Assembly: GCA_024195585.1 (NCBI GenBank)
Contig: SWBL01000208.1
Location: forward strand, 1-64,000
DNA: 64,000 nucleotides
Source: Aureobasidium sp. EXF-3400
Lineage: Eukaryota; Ascomycota; Dothideomycetes; Dothideales; Saccotheciaceae
Direction: 5' to 3'
In this document: positions 44,223 through 56,500 of the stretch, one piece after another
Layout: each line of letters starts with the position of its first letter
Numbering within the stretch: position 1 is the stretch's first letter
Notes under the pieces: model-generated
The model's input: the letters and a program-made list of their open reading frames with translations, nothing else
The model's database searches: none
What the model was told of the DNA's origin: nothing
Program-made: the position numbers and the translations under genes

Positions 44223-46333
44223 ATGGACTCTCTCGACGGATCCAGCTATGATGTTCTGATCTCTGGAACAGGCATCCAGCAGTCTTTGCTCGCTCTGTAT
44301 GTCTCTTCATGCTTTGCTGTTTGACTTGATCGAGAGCTTGTCTGACTGACGCAGCTTCTTTGCCTAAAGTGCTCTCTCGCGCTCTGGCAAGAAGGTCTTG
44401 CATGTCGACAAGGACGACACCTATGGTGGTCCCGAAGCTGCCCTGAGTCTCCAGGAAGCTGAGCAGTGGGTTGAAAAACTCAATTCTGGTACGTCACCAC
44501 TTGCATATACCACTAGATTCGGAACCCATACTGACTGTCGCACAGCAAAACAAACCAGATTCAGCAATGCTTCCATTACTAAGTCGGCCGAAGGAGAGCA
44601 GAAACTCTCTCCTTCCAGGGCATACAACCTGTCACTCGCGCCGACACTGGTCTACACTCGCTCAGGCCTGCTACCCATCCTCGTATCCTCCAAGACCAAT
44701 GAGCAGCTGGAGTTTATGGCTGTGGGTGGCTGGTTCGTGTTCGAAAAGCAGGAAGACGATGCGCGAGTGGTTCGTGTACCAAACGGACGAGAGGACATCT
44801 TCGCCGACCCTTCGCTCACTCTGAAGATGAAGGGTCAGTTGATGAAGTTCCTCCGTTTCGTAGCCGCGTTTGAAGAGAAGCCTGAAACATGGCAACCTCA
44901 TCGCGACACTCCGTTCGTCGACTTCCTGTCCGAGCAGTTCGGTCTGCCCGCTGTCGACACTCTTCTGGCTCTCTGCCTCAGTCTTGAGACTCCGGAGAAG
45001 ACAACCACCGAATTCGCTCTACCTCGCATTGCTCGTCACCTTCGTTCAATCGGTGTTTTCGGTCCTGGCTTCGGTGCTGTGATCCCCAAGTGGGGTGGTC
45101 TCTCGGAGGTTGTTCAGGTTGCATGCCGAGCTTGTGCTGTTGGTGGCGGCATCTATGTCCTTGGGCAAGGCATCTCTTCCATCGAGCCTGCTCAATCTGA
45201 AGATGACGATGTCGAAGAAATCCCTAGAGAGCCCGAGAAGCCTGATGTCTCTCAAGACATTCACAACATGATCACTGAAGGCGAAGGCTTTGTCGACACC
45301 AACTCGGAAAGTCTCGACGAACTTGAATCTGGTATCAAGGAGCAATCGTTGGACGATCTTCTTGCCGCAGCCGGATACAGTATCGCGGGTGTCGAGGATG
45401 AAAAGCCCACACCCGCTGCCGGAGAAACTGTTGAAAGACAGACCGCTTCTACTGCTATGCCTTCTGAGAAGAAGTCATTGTACAGTGTCCAGCTCAGCAA
45501 TGGAGAAAAGGTGTCTGCGCAGTTCATCGTCGGCTGCTCAGATGACCTACCTGGCTCCCTACCTGCCGCTACAGTTGGCACAAAGGTTGCGGGTGCCCAA
45601 CCTGATACTGTTTCTCGCAGAATCACAATTATCTCATCACCTATGCAGCATCTATTCGTCACCGTTGCGGAGGGTGGCGTCTCGCCTGCTGGTGCTGTTG
45701 TAGTCTTCCCAGCTGGCTCCCTCTCGAGTGCAGCACATCCACCTGTTCAGATCATGGTTCACTCCAGTGATACTGGCGAATGCCCTCAAGGACAGTGTAA
45801 GTTTTTGTTCCTCTCGTTTCACCCTCTGGAAGTACCATTGCATGATGAATGATTTTACGAATACTTATCTACATTGTCTGAACAATAATGTCGATCAACA
45901 CATCTCTGACAACCTGATCGCTTTGGTCTTCCAACCATTCACAACACATTCGATCCATATTTCTCTTGCCCAAGCAATTGCTAATCAAGATTGAACAGGT
46001 ATCGCATATGCAAGCACTGCAGTCACTGGCCAACAAGGTCAGGAGCTTCTCGCAGAAGCCATCAAGGCGCTTCTTGCAGCTCAAGATGGCGAGGCTCAAG
46101 CTCTATGGTCGCTCAGCTATGAACAACATGCCGAGGCCGTGGCACCATCGACCGAGACCTCTCAATCCAGCATTCTGAAGTTCCAGGATCCACCTCTAGA
46201 CTTTGTCTTTGACGATGCGATCATTGAGAACGTACAGGCGGCGTGGCAGACAATCTTGCCTGAGGCCGATGACTTTATGGTCTTTGGAGAAAGGAATGAG
46301 GATGCCCAAGAGGAGGCAGAGGATGAGGAGTAA
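44223..46333 (+). CDS. MRS6: Rab escort protein (geranylgeranyltransferase component A)
   Basis: Model: join(44223..44296,44370..44488,44546..45796,45999..46333), 592 aa. Presents newly made Rab GTPases to the type II geranylgeranyltransferase and delivers them to membranes. GDI/REP hallmarks: the FAD-like N-terminus YDVLISGTGIQQSLLAL, SRSGKKVLHVDKDDTYGG, the Rab-binding region YNLSLAPTLVYTRSGLLPIL, and KWGGLSEVVQVACRACAVGGGIYVLG. A long acidic insert (~330-400) separates the two halves and is REP-specific, which with the length rules out plain GDI. The C-terminus is acidic. Intron 2 (57 bp) is a multiple of three with no in-frame stop, so an unspliced form stays open. Intron 3 is 202 bp. Confidence 0.93.
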
Positions 46334-46686
46334 TGAAGCTATGCTAGGACCCACTACAAACTTTTACATCACACGAACGATATGACTGCGAACCAATACT
46401 TGTCTTGTACTCGTTGCTTTATTTGCTACCTTGGCTATATTGACTGGGGTTACCCATGCCACCGCATCCTTTCGTGTTGACAAGGCGTGACATGAGAGCT
46501 ACCCCACATGACGTATTGTTTCGTTCCTGCATCACCGTTCAAACTTCACTCCGAGCCTGCCGCATTGCATCTGCTTATAACTTGACCTCTCTCTTCCTAC
46601 TGCTTTCCTAAAAGACAGAATTGAATCATCTACTCGAACCTCAATCATCCAGGACTTCTTTCAAATCAATCTATACATCATACATC
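46334..46686. other. Intergenic
   Basis: 353 bp promoter region of the next gene; C/T-rich in its last 100 bp. Nothing else seen. Confidence 0.5.
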
Positions 46687-47284
46687 ATGTCGTCCGACAG
46701 TCTTGCCATGTTCAGAAAGAGTCTCGGCGACGAGCTGGGTTCTCTGGCCGAACAGCATTACCAGCATGAGTTCGTGCCTCACATTCTGGGCACTTACAAT
46801 CTTCTGTATACTGACAGCACTTCACAGTCTCCAATCCTCGGATCGCGCAGCTCTCCAAACAGCCGCCTCTCGCGTCACAACTCATACGACCATCGGCTCC
46901 ATCGTGGGCTTCTCGCTTGGCCTCTACCTCTCATACCGCCTACGCGCCAACCGAACCGCCATGTTCAATGCTTTCCGCACAGCTGAGAAGCCCGTCGCCG
47001 TACAATTCGCTGGTGGCCGCACTGAGACCCTCCCCGACCTCACACCCATGCTCAAGCCCTCCACTTTCGGAGACATTGCTACATACACCCTCTTCGGTCT
47101 GGGTGGCCTGTTCGTCGGTGGTGAGACTGGACTGCTCACTGGAAGTCTGAGTGCGCAAAGCGCCATTAAGAGAGACCCTGAGGCCAAGAGAAGGATCGAG
47201 TCTGCGTTCAGAAAGTTCAGAGCTGAGACGCTGAGATTCGAGGCTGATCAGCTCGAGAAGGGCGAGAGATCATTGGGATTGTAG
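46687..47284 (+). CDS. Uncharacterised two-TM protein
   Basis: Model: join(46687..46772,46828..47284), 180 aa. I do not recognise the family. The frame must change between the ATG exon and the conserved part; the only splice giving a sensible intron (55 bp, donor GTGCCT, branch CTGAC, acceptor CACAG) yields HEF|LQSSDRAALQTAASR. The donor is weak, so this is the least certain point. Two hydrophobic segments (TIGSIVGFSLGLYLSYRL at ~53-70 and YTLFGLGGLFVGGETGLLTG at ~117-136) flank a hydrophilic loop, and a charged helix forms the C-terminus. Organellar membrane location is possible but not shown. Confidence 0.7.
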
Positions 47285-48137
47285 GAGATCCTGGAAAAAG
47301 ATATTTTATAACGAGGTTGCTGTGCACTCATGATGAAAATGACAATATTTGATTATGCCAGTTATTTCCACAATCTTGACTCCTCTTCCATCCGGAAGTA
47401 CCAGCGATCGGAATGCACAACTGCTTTCTGAACCTGAGTCTGACCATCTGAGACGGACTTTGATAGGCTTCTCACTCTGGAAACCACATTCTTTGCAAAT
47501 GCAAAAGAATTGTGCATTTCTTCAACTACACTGCGACGGTCTTCAACACAAGGGAGGTTTCTATGAGTAGTAACGCTTAAAGCGGCACGGACTAATAGGC
47601 AACAACGGTCCGGCAGTCGTGACTGCAGGCATGAGGCCAGATTCGATACTAACTACAGATCATTGCCACGGTAATAGGCTTGCAATCTGCATGCGTATTT
47701 GCAAGTACTCTAATCGTGGCAGAGCACGGTTAGGGTGACAACTGCAACTGCAGAACTTGGCTGTTCGACCACCAAGCCGTCATATATGTCGCATGCAATT
47801 TTGCGAGAATCAGACTATCTCTGAATCTGGCCAGCCAATATCCAGATGCATGCTTATAATGCGACAGCGAGCGACGAATCTGAGTCATGTATTGATTACA
47901 ACGCCTTTCAGCTGAACGCTAGCCAAAAATCTCGCAGCCAACTGCTGGCTGACCTCCTATGTATAACGATCCCGCCGATAGGCCGTTACGATGTCACTGT
48001 ACTTTAAACCAATTCCCCAGGATCAGCCAATATCGTTTCAGATCTTCGGCAGGATCTATTGATCCATATAGATATGCTCAGTTCGCTAAAGACCATCTCT
48101 GTCGCCTCGCGCCAAATCTCTTACTAAAGGCGAAAGC
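47285..48137. other. Intergenic with a small inverted-repeat element
   Basis: 853 bp. It holds the element at 47411-47520. The rest, including the 5' flank of the acyltransferase gene, shows no gene. Confidence 0.55.
47411..47520. mobile_element. MITE-like element, about 110 bp
   Basis: AATGCACAA (47412-47420) is inverted at 47510-47518. The left end continues CTGCTTTCTGAA, matching the left arm of the element at 19341 (TGCTTTCTAAG) beyond the terminal repeat, so the two are related. It lies 127 bp after a stop codon. Confidence 0.55.
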
Positions 48138-49704
48138 ATGTCACAAGGCCAGGAAAATCGCAGATGGGACATCGAACAACCTCGTCGAGATGTCACGGCT
48201 CTTAAATCTCGTGCGAGAGGCAGTATCTCGATTTCATCACTCTCTTCTGCCTTACATACTGCAAAACAGGTCCTGATCTTCCTCACCCCAACTCCAATTC
48301 AGGGCCTCCTTTACCCGTCAGCCGGACCTACATCTGGCATTGCCATTCGTCCGAAACCGACAGCATGGCTTGATGGCATGCGTGGTATCGCAGCATTGCT
48401 GGTTTTCTTCTACCATCTGTCATATTCGACACATGATGTTTATACAGGCTGGAGCAAAGGCCACCATGACTTCCTACGCCTGCCGTTCATCAAGACCTTG
48501 TATAACGGTCCCGCCATGGTCTCTCTCTTCTTCGTGCTGTCTGGATACGCTCTGTCTTACAAGCCAGTTAAGCAGATGCGTAATGGAGAGCATGACGCAT
48601 TGTTCTCCGGGTTGTCCTCGTCTGTCTTTCGCAGAGTGATTCGATTGTACCTGCCTTGTGTTGCCTCGACCTTGATGATTGTGGTTCTCGTACGTCTAGG
48701 ATTCTACAGCCGCACGATGGAACTCGCAAACGATGCCAATCGCTTGCCTGGTACTCGTGAGCATCATGCCTGGCGCTACGACACAATAAGTGAGCAAGTC
48801 TGGATCTGGATGAGGAGCTTCTGGGGCTTCATGAATCCATTCTCGACCACAGGCCTTGGCAAAGGTATCTATATGGATGGCCATCTGTGGACCATACCGG
48901 TCGAATACGTGAGTATCGAGCGATCTTGTAAAGTCTCTTGACTAAGAAAATCTTCAGAAAGCTTCTATCATTCTGTATGTGACCCATCTTGGGCTTTCTC
49001 GCCTACGACCAGCCCTTCGCATGCTAAGCCTCGTGTGCTTGCTTGTATGGACGCATCGTGTAGATTACTGGACAATGTCTCTGTTTTACGGTGGCTTTCT
49101 TATGGCCGAGCTGGACATCCGGCGCAGCGCTTTGAAGGCGTGTCACAAGACCGAGTCCAACAACACGTCGAGAATCCTCTGGTCTGCCCTATACATAACA
49201 GTCTTCCTGTGCGGCGTTTTCTTGGCTGGTCAACCTGAAAGAAACGTGAAAGACACTGCTGTCTGGGCAACGATCATTCCCCTGACTCCCAACTTCATCA
49301 TTGACAAGTGGAGATACTGGACATCCTGGGGAGCACTTTTGATTGTCTGGTCTACTTCTAACGATCATTTGCTCCAGCAAATCTTCACCAACAGCGTGTC
49401 GCAATACCTCGGCAGGATATCTTTCTCCTTGTATTTGGTGCACGGCTCCATCATCCATACTTTGGGGTATGGCTTGCTGCAGACCCTTTGGAGTATTATT
49501 GGTGAAGATCGGAAAGAGACATGCTTCGTTCTTATGGCGACTTGTGTCACTGTAGTGGCTATCTGGTGGTCTGACGTGTTCACCCGGCTGGTAGATGTAC
49601 CTTCAGTGAACTTTGCGAGGTGGTTCGAAGGAAAGTGTGCTGCGAGGCAGAAGACGGAACTGAAGGAGGAACCTGCATGGCGAGATGCAAGCGCACTTGT
49701 GTAG
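48138..49704 (+). CDS. Acyltransferase-3 family membrane protein
   Basis: Model: join(48138..48908,48958..49704), 505 aa. Multi-pass O-acyltransferase of the AT-3 family (PF01757), which moves acyl groups onto sugars or other lipid and secondary substrates. After ~75 hydrophilic residues comes WLDGMRGIAALLVFFYHLSY, containing the conserved His of the active site, then GPAMVSLFFVLSGYALSYKPV and a C-terminal FSLYLVHGSIIH motif typical of the family. About ten hydrophobic segments are visible. The single 49-bp intron falls after DGHLWTIPVEY. No neighbouring biosynthetic genes suggest a substrate. Identification to family is firm; the acceptor is unknown. Confidence 0.9.
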
Positions 49705-49824
49705 TCGAAGAATATCGGGCTGACCACGAGTTGTGCCACCAATGTTATCCTTTAACGAACTCTCCACGGCGCCCCAGTGACTTCAATCATTCACAATGCC
49801 CTCGAGATCTCTCTGTTTGATCGT

Positions 49825-50790
49825 TCACTCCTGAAGCTGTTGTGCGGCCCACTCTCGAGCTCTTTGCATCACTTCAATCCAGCCGTTAAGAGCTGCGAGC
49901 AGTCTTTCTTCCTCCTCTGGCAGCTGTGCCCAAGGCATCTGATCATCGTCTTCATCTGTGCCCAGGTGGCCCTCCGGGCGGTAATTGCGGCAGCTGGCTT
50001 CATGACGATGAAGGCCGTGTCGAGCGATGGGTATGAAGTCTGCCAGACACGACCAGCAGAATTGGTGATGACAGCGAGAACCTACATATGATAAGTATAA
50101 ATCGTGGAGACGGAGGAGACAAGACTTACAACTCATGTGGTCACACCCATCTCCTTTCTCGATGCTTGTGTTGCAATTAGGACAAGACTTTGAGATTGCT
50201 TGGACTTCTGCTTCTGAGTCTGCTTCTTGTTGCTTTTGTGCTGCATTGCGAGTTTGATACTCCTCGCACGTCTCATTTTCATGCCAATTGACCTCGCAGA
50301 CTGTGCAGTGCTTGTGGCCGCAAGCCTGGCACGTAAAAACCAGTTCTTCTTCGTGGATCTGGCCAGAGTTGCAGGTCGTCGAGAAGCAATCTCTGTAACC
50401 TGGGTTCTTGGACAAAGCTGCTCTGGAGGCGAAATGCTCGTACTTTGACCAGGTCTCAGGAGTTGCGAGGATGTTGATATCCTCTCTCTGCAAGATGACG
50501 GGGCATTGGGGGCAAGATATCTGATCCCACATCTTGTTGTCGACCTCTACGTCGAGATGGTTGGCGAAGCACTCACGGCAGATATCGTGCCCGTGGTCGT
50601 GAGAGGGCAGCTGAAAAGGGGTTGGGAATCTGATGAGGGATTTCGACTCATCGCAAACCAAACAAGTGCGTCTCTCGTGGGTGTCTTCAACGGAGACAAT
50701 AAGTGCACGGCGGTAGGGAGTATGTGCACGAGCGTGTCTCTTGCTGACCGACATGAGAAGCCAGTCTGTGTCCAGACGCTTGCGTGACAT
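49825..50790 (-). CDS. RBR-type E3 ubiquitin ligase
   Basis: Model: complement(join(49825..50081,50130..50790)), 305 aa. Transfers ubiquitin through a cysteine thioester. RING1 spans TCLVCDESK to SCPQCPV, the IBR domain contains FTCQACGHKHCTVCEVNWHENETC, and RING2 runs CPNCNTSIEKGDGCDHMSC then SRCHHQFCWSC; the Cys of GDGCDHM is the expected catalytic residue. The 48-bp intron interrupts RING2 and has no in-frame stop, so the unspliced frame is open, but only splicing gives the correct MSC-SRC spacing. The first Met with an ATG is at 50790. Short size (~300 aa) is usual for fungal RBR proteins. Substrate unknown. Confidence 0.9.
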   Translation of the reverse strand: MSRKRLDTDWLLMSVSKRHARAHTPYRRALIVSVEDTHERRTCLVCDESKSLIRFPTPFQLPSHDHGHDICRECFANHLDVEVDNKMWDQISCPQCPVILQREDINILATPETWSKYEHFASRAALSKNPGYRDCFSTTCNSGQIHEEELVFTCQACGHKHCTVCEVNWHENETCEEYQTRNAAQKQQEADSEAEVQAISKSCPNCNTSIEKGDGCDHMSCKSCLLRLHDLYLSYVGSRCHHQFCWSCLADFIPIARHGLHRHEASCRNYRPEGHLGTDEDDDQMPWAQLPEEEERLLAALNGWIEVMQRAREWAAQQLQE

Positions 50791-51863
50791 GTTGGTGGTA
50801 GTCAATGTGCTTGAGAAGCTGAACTGAGTGTTCTTGAGAAAGCGAAGCACGACACCAACACGCACGATGATGGCCAACCCGGGTGGTTGGTTCTACGTGA
50901 CCCCGTCTATCGCTGTGGTAACCACAACAAAGAGAATTTCTGATCGTTGATACACAGTAGCAATTTACATCGTGGCGAGATGCAAGCACAGTATTGATGC
51001 AGAGAGCCGGATCAAACCCTGTATCTGATTCTTTTCTTCGTTATACGTTATCTACTTTTCGTCCTCGAATTCGATCATTGATTATGCCGAGTACAGAAGG
51101 TGCAGTCGGAGTGTTGTGACAGTTGAAAGGCAAGTACGTGTTGCAGCACTGCAACTTCCTTCCATCATGCCTCGTGACAACGCAACATCGCTGCTTCCTT
51201 GACGCCGGAACGCCAACACGAAAACATTCTGATCACACACAAACCTCCAACACACCTTCATCTCCATCCATCATCATCAACACATCTCTCATCATCAAAC
51301 AACTGCGAAGCCATCAGCCCCTGTGCAGCCACGCGACACACCGCTTTACTCTACCTTCCTTACGGGGATCGAGAGACTCAAAAGACCTTCGCACCAGCAT
51401 CTCCAATTCGTCAGGCCATCGTGCTATAAGACAGGAGTTCTGCTTTTGCGTCGTGAGTCACGGGGTGCAACGTGAAGAAGCGGGTTCCATGGGCATGACG
51501 TGTGAACGACCGTTTGAGATGGTGAGGTGTGTTGATGGTGATGGATGTAGCTGAGACAAGTATGATGAGAAGTCGCTGCGCATGCCCTCTTTCCCACAAA
51601 GCTTACATTGTATCGATCAGCAAGCCTCACACATGACAGCGGTCTACGACAAGCTTAGATGAGCTGGATCGATCAACAGGAACAGTGACCTGGACCACGT
51701 CTACACCTTACCCTCGATACATCGACGATCTCCCATTCTAGCTACGAGAACCAGCAGCTTGAATACCTTCATGATCGACTGTTTTGGGTCTGCACTCGAC
51801 AAAACCTCAAGTCCGAAGTACAAGAGCTAATAAAACTTTCCCGGTGATCCTGGCGATAACGAA
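50791..51863. other. Intergenic
   Basis: About 1.07 kb: RBR promoter, then a CA/CT-rich stretch (about 51230-51310), then the 3' flank of the broken gene. No gene recognised. Confidence 0.5.
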
Positions 51864-53124
51864 TCAGCTATCCCTGTTGACCTTCTCGTGGCACTCAAGG
51901 GCACGATGCAACGATATTATCTTCTGGTCTGGCCACAAAAGCTCATACCATTTGTCGTTGAATATCATCTGCTCGTTGCTGGAAAGCCCGAAGTCTCCAT
52001 GTTCTTCGAACGCGCCACCTTCATGGTCGTATCAACACAAAAGGACATCAAGTCCGATTGCCTTCCTCTGGAAGCCATGAGGCAGGGGAAACGAATAAGC
52101 ACGAGTACCCTTCATTGCAGAGTGCATAGACCTACGGAAAATCATTAGTATCAAGCTGATGCTTCGAGCAAAAGTTAGCTCAAACTCACTGAGTATTGAG
52201 CATGGCTCAAGCTCACTCTTCCTCAAAGCTTCGCTTTCCACCTCCAGGTTTCTTTCATGCTCAACAGCCTCGTCTATGACCCTCTTGCTATTGCGTTTCC
52301 ACTCTTCGCTCTTGAAATCATCCGGCCATCCGTACTCCTCGATCAGTATGCTTCTTGTCTTTGTATACTTTGCAAGAAGTGTGCGTCAGATTGGCTGTCA
52401 CGGTGATATGACAAGGCGACTTACTACTGGACCGCTGGTCGAGATGGATCCCTGATGGTGGACCTGCATTGGTAGCCATTCCAAGCTGCGTGTCTTGTCG
52501 ATAACCGATTGCAAATACTCAACAGGATCATACACCGGAAAACGCGTATAATGATCATCTGGAGACTTCGGGTGGAAGTCATAGCATAAACCTGGTTCAT
52601 CTGCATCTTCTGAACGATTCGGTGGATCCCAAGTGCAAACCCTTAACGTATCTAATATCTCTCGTCAGCTACAACAAAACTCAAAACACCTTTAACCGTA
52701 GCAGGAGACAAAAAGAAAGAAACCCACTTTTAGCGGTATCCAAAACGAGATACTGTCCTTCATCGCCCACGATACTCAACGCAACATCTGTATTCTTCAA
52801 AAACCACTTGTTTTCACCAACTTCCGGATCCCTCCAAATCTCCAAAAGTTTCTCATCCACAAAACTGTTGGCATGACTTTCAGGAATAAGCAATTCATGT
52901 TCGAGCATGATGCCTTCGCCGCAAGGACATGGTATATGACGCATGAGAGAGACAACATCTGGTGCGAGGTTTAATGATTGGCATAGCGTTTGGTCGATCT
53001 CTCGGCCTTCGGGTGGTGGAAAATCAATATCTTCAGGGGTTATATAACATAGTGAGAAGAGCAGATTGTAGTATTCTGTGATTAAGGCGATGATCTGGGA
53101 TTCGTTGTAGGGTTTAGTAGGCAT
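51864..53124 (-). pseudogene. Uncharacterised protein gene, apparently disrupted
   Basis: Exons 52728..53124, 52425..52651 and 52190..52367 join cleanly (donors GTGGGT, GTAAGT, GTGAGT) to give ~267 codons starting MPTKPYNES. The Trp/Tyr/Asp-rich protein (CTWDPPNRSED, EEYGWPDDFKSEEWK) is of no family I can name. The next canonical intron (52133..52189, branch ACTAAT, acceptor GTAG) puts the following sequence out of frame, with a stop after about seven codons. In another frame that sequence continues coherently (AYSFPLPHGFQRKAIGLDVLL, then after one TGA at 52032-52034, EGGAFEEHGDFG and KWYELLWPDQKIISLHRAL) to a TGA at 51864. This suggests one frameshift plus one nonsense change. A shorter functional 273-aa product ending at 52113 remains possible. 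Confidence 0.55.
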
Positions 53125-53526
53125 TGTAAGTGACCGCGGCCAGATCCTCTTGAACGATTGCAAGAGCGCGATGACCTTGGGTATTGCCAAGCTGAGAATG
53201 ACATGGACGCAAAAGGAGACATTGGGTATTACGAATGGCGGTGTCTGGATCGAACTCTCGATTCAATTAGGTTAGCGGCTTAGCATATCATCGATGTATG
53301 CTATATACGATACTGTATGCTTATTTACACAACCTTATACCTGAGGCATGCAAGAAGCTATCTCCTCGTCCTCTGACCCAAGTCCTTAAGTTGCTACTTC
53401 CTCCGAGCAGTTCACGTTTTCCGAGTCTCTTTTGGTGACATGCTTCAAGTATGGAATGACTAGCAAATTCAATATATGATTATTCTCATGACCACTCTTA
53501 ACTTCCTGAAACGCCATTTACGATGC
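53125..53526. other. Intergenic
   Basis: 402 bp between the broken gene's start and the POL1 stop. A/T-rich; nothing recognised. Confidence 0.5.
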
Positions 53527-56500
53527 CTAAACCAAAGCCTTCAGTGCAAACCCAAACAGACTATCCATACTAACCCATCCCCACCCACTCTTATCCAGAT
53601 ATCCCTCCACCACAGCCCTCAAGATCCCAAATTTATGTCTGTTCATCTCGGCGAGCACACCTACTCTCTCCGCCTCTTCGTTCTTCTTTTTGTTGGCTTC
53701 TTGAGCACTCTTCTCCACGTCAAAGCATCGAGCTAGGAACATGAGTTGGTTGTATAGTTGTTTCTCAGAATACTCGAGTTGCATTTTGCCTGTGCAGCCG
53801 TATGCAAGGCCGCGAGGACCCAGACAGCGGTGGCCGTAGACACTCATCTGGCGCGTGCGGTTACCGCAGGTGGCTTCGTCGCAGACGAGGGTGGCTGCAT
53901 AGTATTGTGCTGTGTGAGCGCGAATCTGACTCTCTAGCTGAGCTGCAAGCGCAAGTTGAGGCATTAAAGCGCCACAAGAAGAGGAGGGACAATGAATGCC
54001 ATCGTTATCAACAATGGCAGTGAGCTTTTCAGCATCAGGCGTAGCAGGAACACCCAAGCCACGGAACTGGAAGGGTGTGCGGCAAGAAAGACAAAGTAGG
54101 CCCAGGGGCGTGCAATCCTTGTAGCGAATCTCATCTGGGACTTGTGATTCCAGAGGGTGGATTTCCGTTTCGGCGTTGTAGCTGTTGCCACCGCTCGCAC
54201 TGCTTACGCGGTACTTGCTAGTGTCCAGACCCAAGCATTCCGCCAGTAAAGTAACGTTAGTGCCTTCGATAGGAGCGCAGAGACGTTCCACTGGTGGTAA
54301 AATTTGCTTGTGCAGGTAGTAGTCAATGTCAGGCTTAAGTTCATTCTCTGCACGGAGAACTTCGTCGACTGGGAAGGCATTGTTGGCTGCCTTCTCAGCG
54401 CTGCCGGAAGAGTCGTTGCAGATGATATAGGACATGACATCCTTAGCCTTGACATGCTTGCCCTTGGCCATCAACTTCAAGGCAACTTGGACAGAAGGCA
54501 TGCTGTTTCCATTGGGATACTCCTTAGGGTTCTTTCCAAGTTGCGTGTAGATAGTATACTTGCGAAGAGGGATGGCGTTGGCGCGCATCTGTGAAGCGAC
54601 TTCTCTGAGATGGTCGTGGATTTGAGTCACCACAATTTCAGGATCTTCACCTGACAAAAGGAAGTTCAAGAGCTCGGTCGAGGTGTCCTTACTCAATGCA
54701 CAGTACTCTCTTCTGCGCATATCGAGACCCTTGACCTCAAGCTTGTCGATCCATTTGCCATCCTTCTCGATCATGTTGACAGCAGCATACTTCTTCTTTG
54801 CGTGCAGAAGCAGGCGACGGAAGACGTTGTCAATGTCAATCTCGAGAAGTTCGTAGCGTTCGTTGACGCTCTTTTTGAAGTCGTTACCAATCTTCATGGC
54901 ATCCATAATGTTGTCAACATTGGTGTTGACCATGACTGAATCGGTATCACCATAGATAACTCTCAGACCATGGGCAGACTCTGCGAGATCCTTGGTTGAC
55001 TGCAAAATCTCACGACCCTTGTATGTGGTGAGCATGGCAAGTGGACGAGCGTAGAATCGTGACTTGGTGTAACCCAAACATCCGTACATAGAGTTGGCAG
55101 TCAGTTTCAAAGCCATCTGCTTGATCTCCCATGTCGCAAGTTGGTCGGAGGTGGCAGTCTTGTCCTTCATGAGCTTCTTGACTTCGCGACGGCGGTGAAC
55201 AAGTGTTCTAATCAGTCGTGGGAGGATGCCCTTGTTATTGGTATCTGTTGGGACCTCGGGAACCTTCTCTTCGTCGTCATTCTAATGAACAGTTAGCTTC
55301 ATCCCTTCGAAACACGATCGCATGACTTACACTTTCCGATCTTTCGACCGTGGTGAAGCAAATGTTGTACTCCTGAATGATACTGGGGTACAAAGAGTTG
55401 AAGTCCATGACAAGGATGAACTTGTCGTACAAGCCTTTCTCGGGCTCGAAGACCAGACCACCCTTGAATTTGTCCTTCTTCTTTGCATCTGCCCCTTCAT
55501 CTCCTTCCGGGTTGTCTTCATCAGACTTGGCTTTGCCCTTGCCCCAGATCTTGTCAGGGCAGATGTACTTGTTCTTGTGGAACTCATGCAGCAAAATGTA
55601 TTCGTTGCGCTCAGCACGAGTACCACTCAAAGTTCTGGCCCAGGAGTTTCCAGCCAAGTTTGTGAGGACTTTGGTTAGTGGAAGCATCTGAACTTTGAGA
55701 GCGATGGCAGCAATGAAGAACGTGTCTGCTTCTGTGAGCTTGATGTATTGCATCAGACCGGCTCTGTTGGTAGCCATCTTGAGCAATACATCATTGTCAA
55801 TGTCACGACGCTTGTTCTCGCCACCAAGGACAAGGTCACACATCTCGTCCAAACTCCACGACTGACATTTTGTCATCAGAGACTTGCCCATGTCGTTGCC
55901 CAAATCACACAGCAGTCTTCCGGCAGAGAGCTGTCTCTCGACGAAGAAACTGCCACCGCCCTTGCCAATGTTCTTCGGCCATTCATGACGCTTCAGTCTA
56001 CCAATGCGGTGCCACCCAGGAGTTCTGCATTCTCGCATTCTGTTGAGCAAAAGAGTGTAGTCAACATCGTCAAGTCTGTGGCCAATCAAGACGTCTGGAT
56101 CGTTGCGATCTAACAAGGCCAAGAACTTGCTGAGAAGCGCACCTTCGCTCCTCTCCAACTGAATATTGCCTCGATACTTCTCGGCATCTGTCTTGAAGCC
56201 TACAGGATAATCTGGACCATTTGGACGCATAACTGTGAATGTCTTACAAGGGAGTTTCTCTGGCGCGGTGGTGTCTGAGAGTGACATGCTGTCGTAGATG
56301 CGAGCACTGGCAAGCAAGATTTCTTGCTTGTTATCCTTCTCGTTCAGTTTCGTCCTGAGAGCAATGCTCATCAGTGTCAGCGGTGGAGCGTCAAGGTTGT
56401 CAGTATCTCCAAGAGTCGAAACGCCTTGAGGTTTGTCGACAAGCATCTCCAATTTGCACCATGAAGCATTCTTGACAGCATTGAAGTTGATACTATTTGC

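Noticed and set aside
46806..46827. A 22-nt GT..AG interval that would also fix the frame of the two-TM gene
   Set aside because: Too short for a spliceosomal intron; the 55-nt alternative ending at the same acceptor is realistic.
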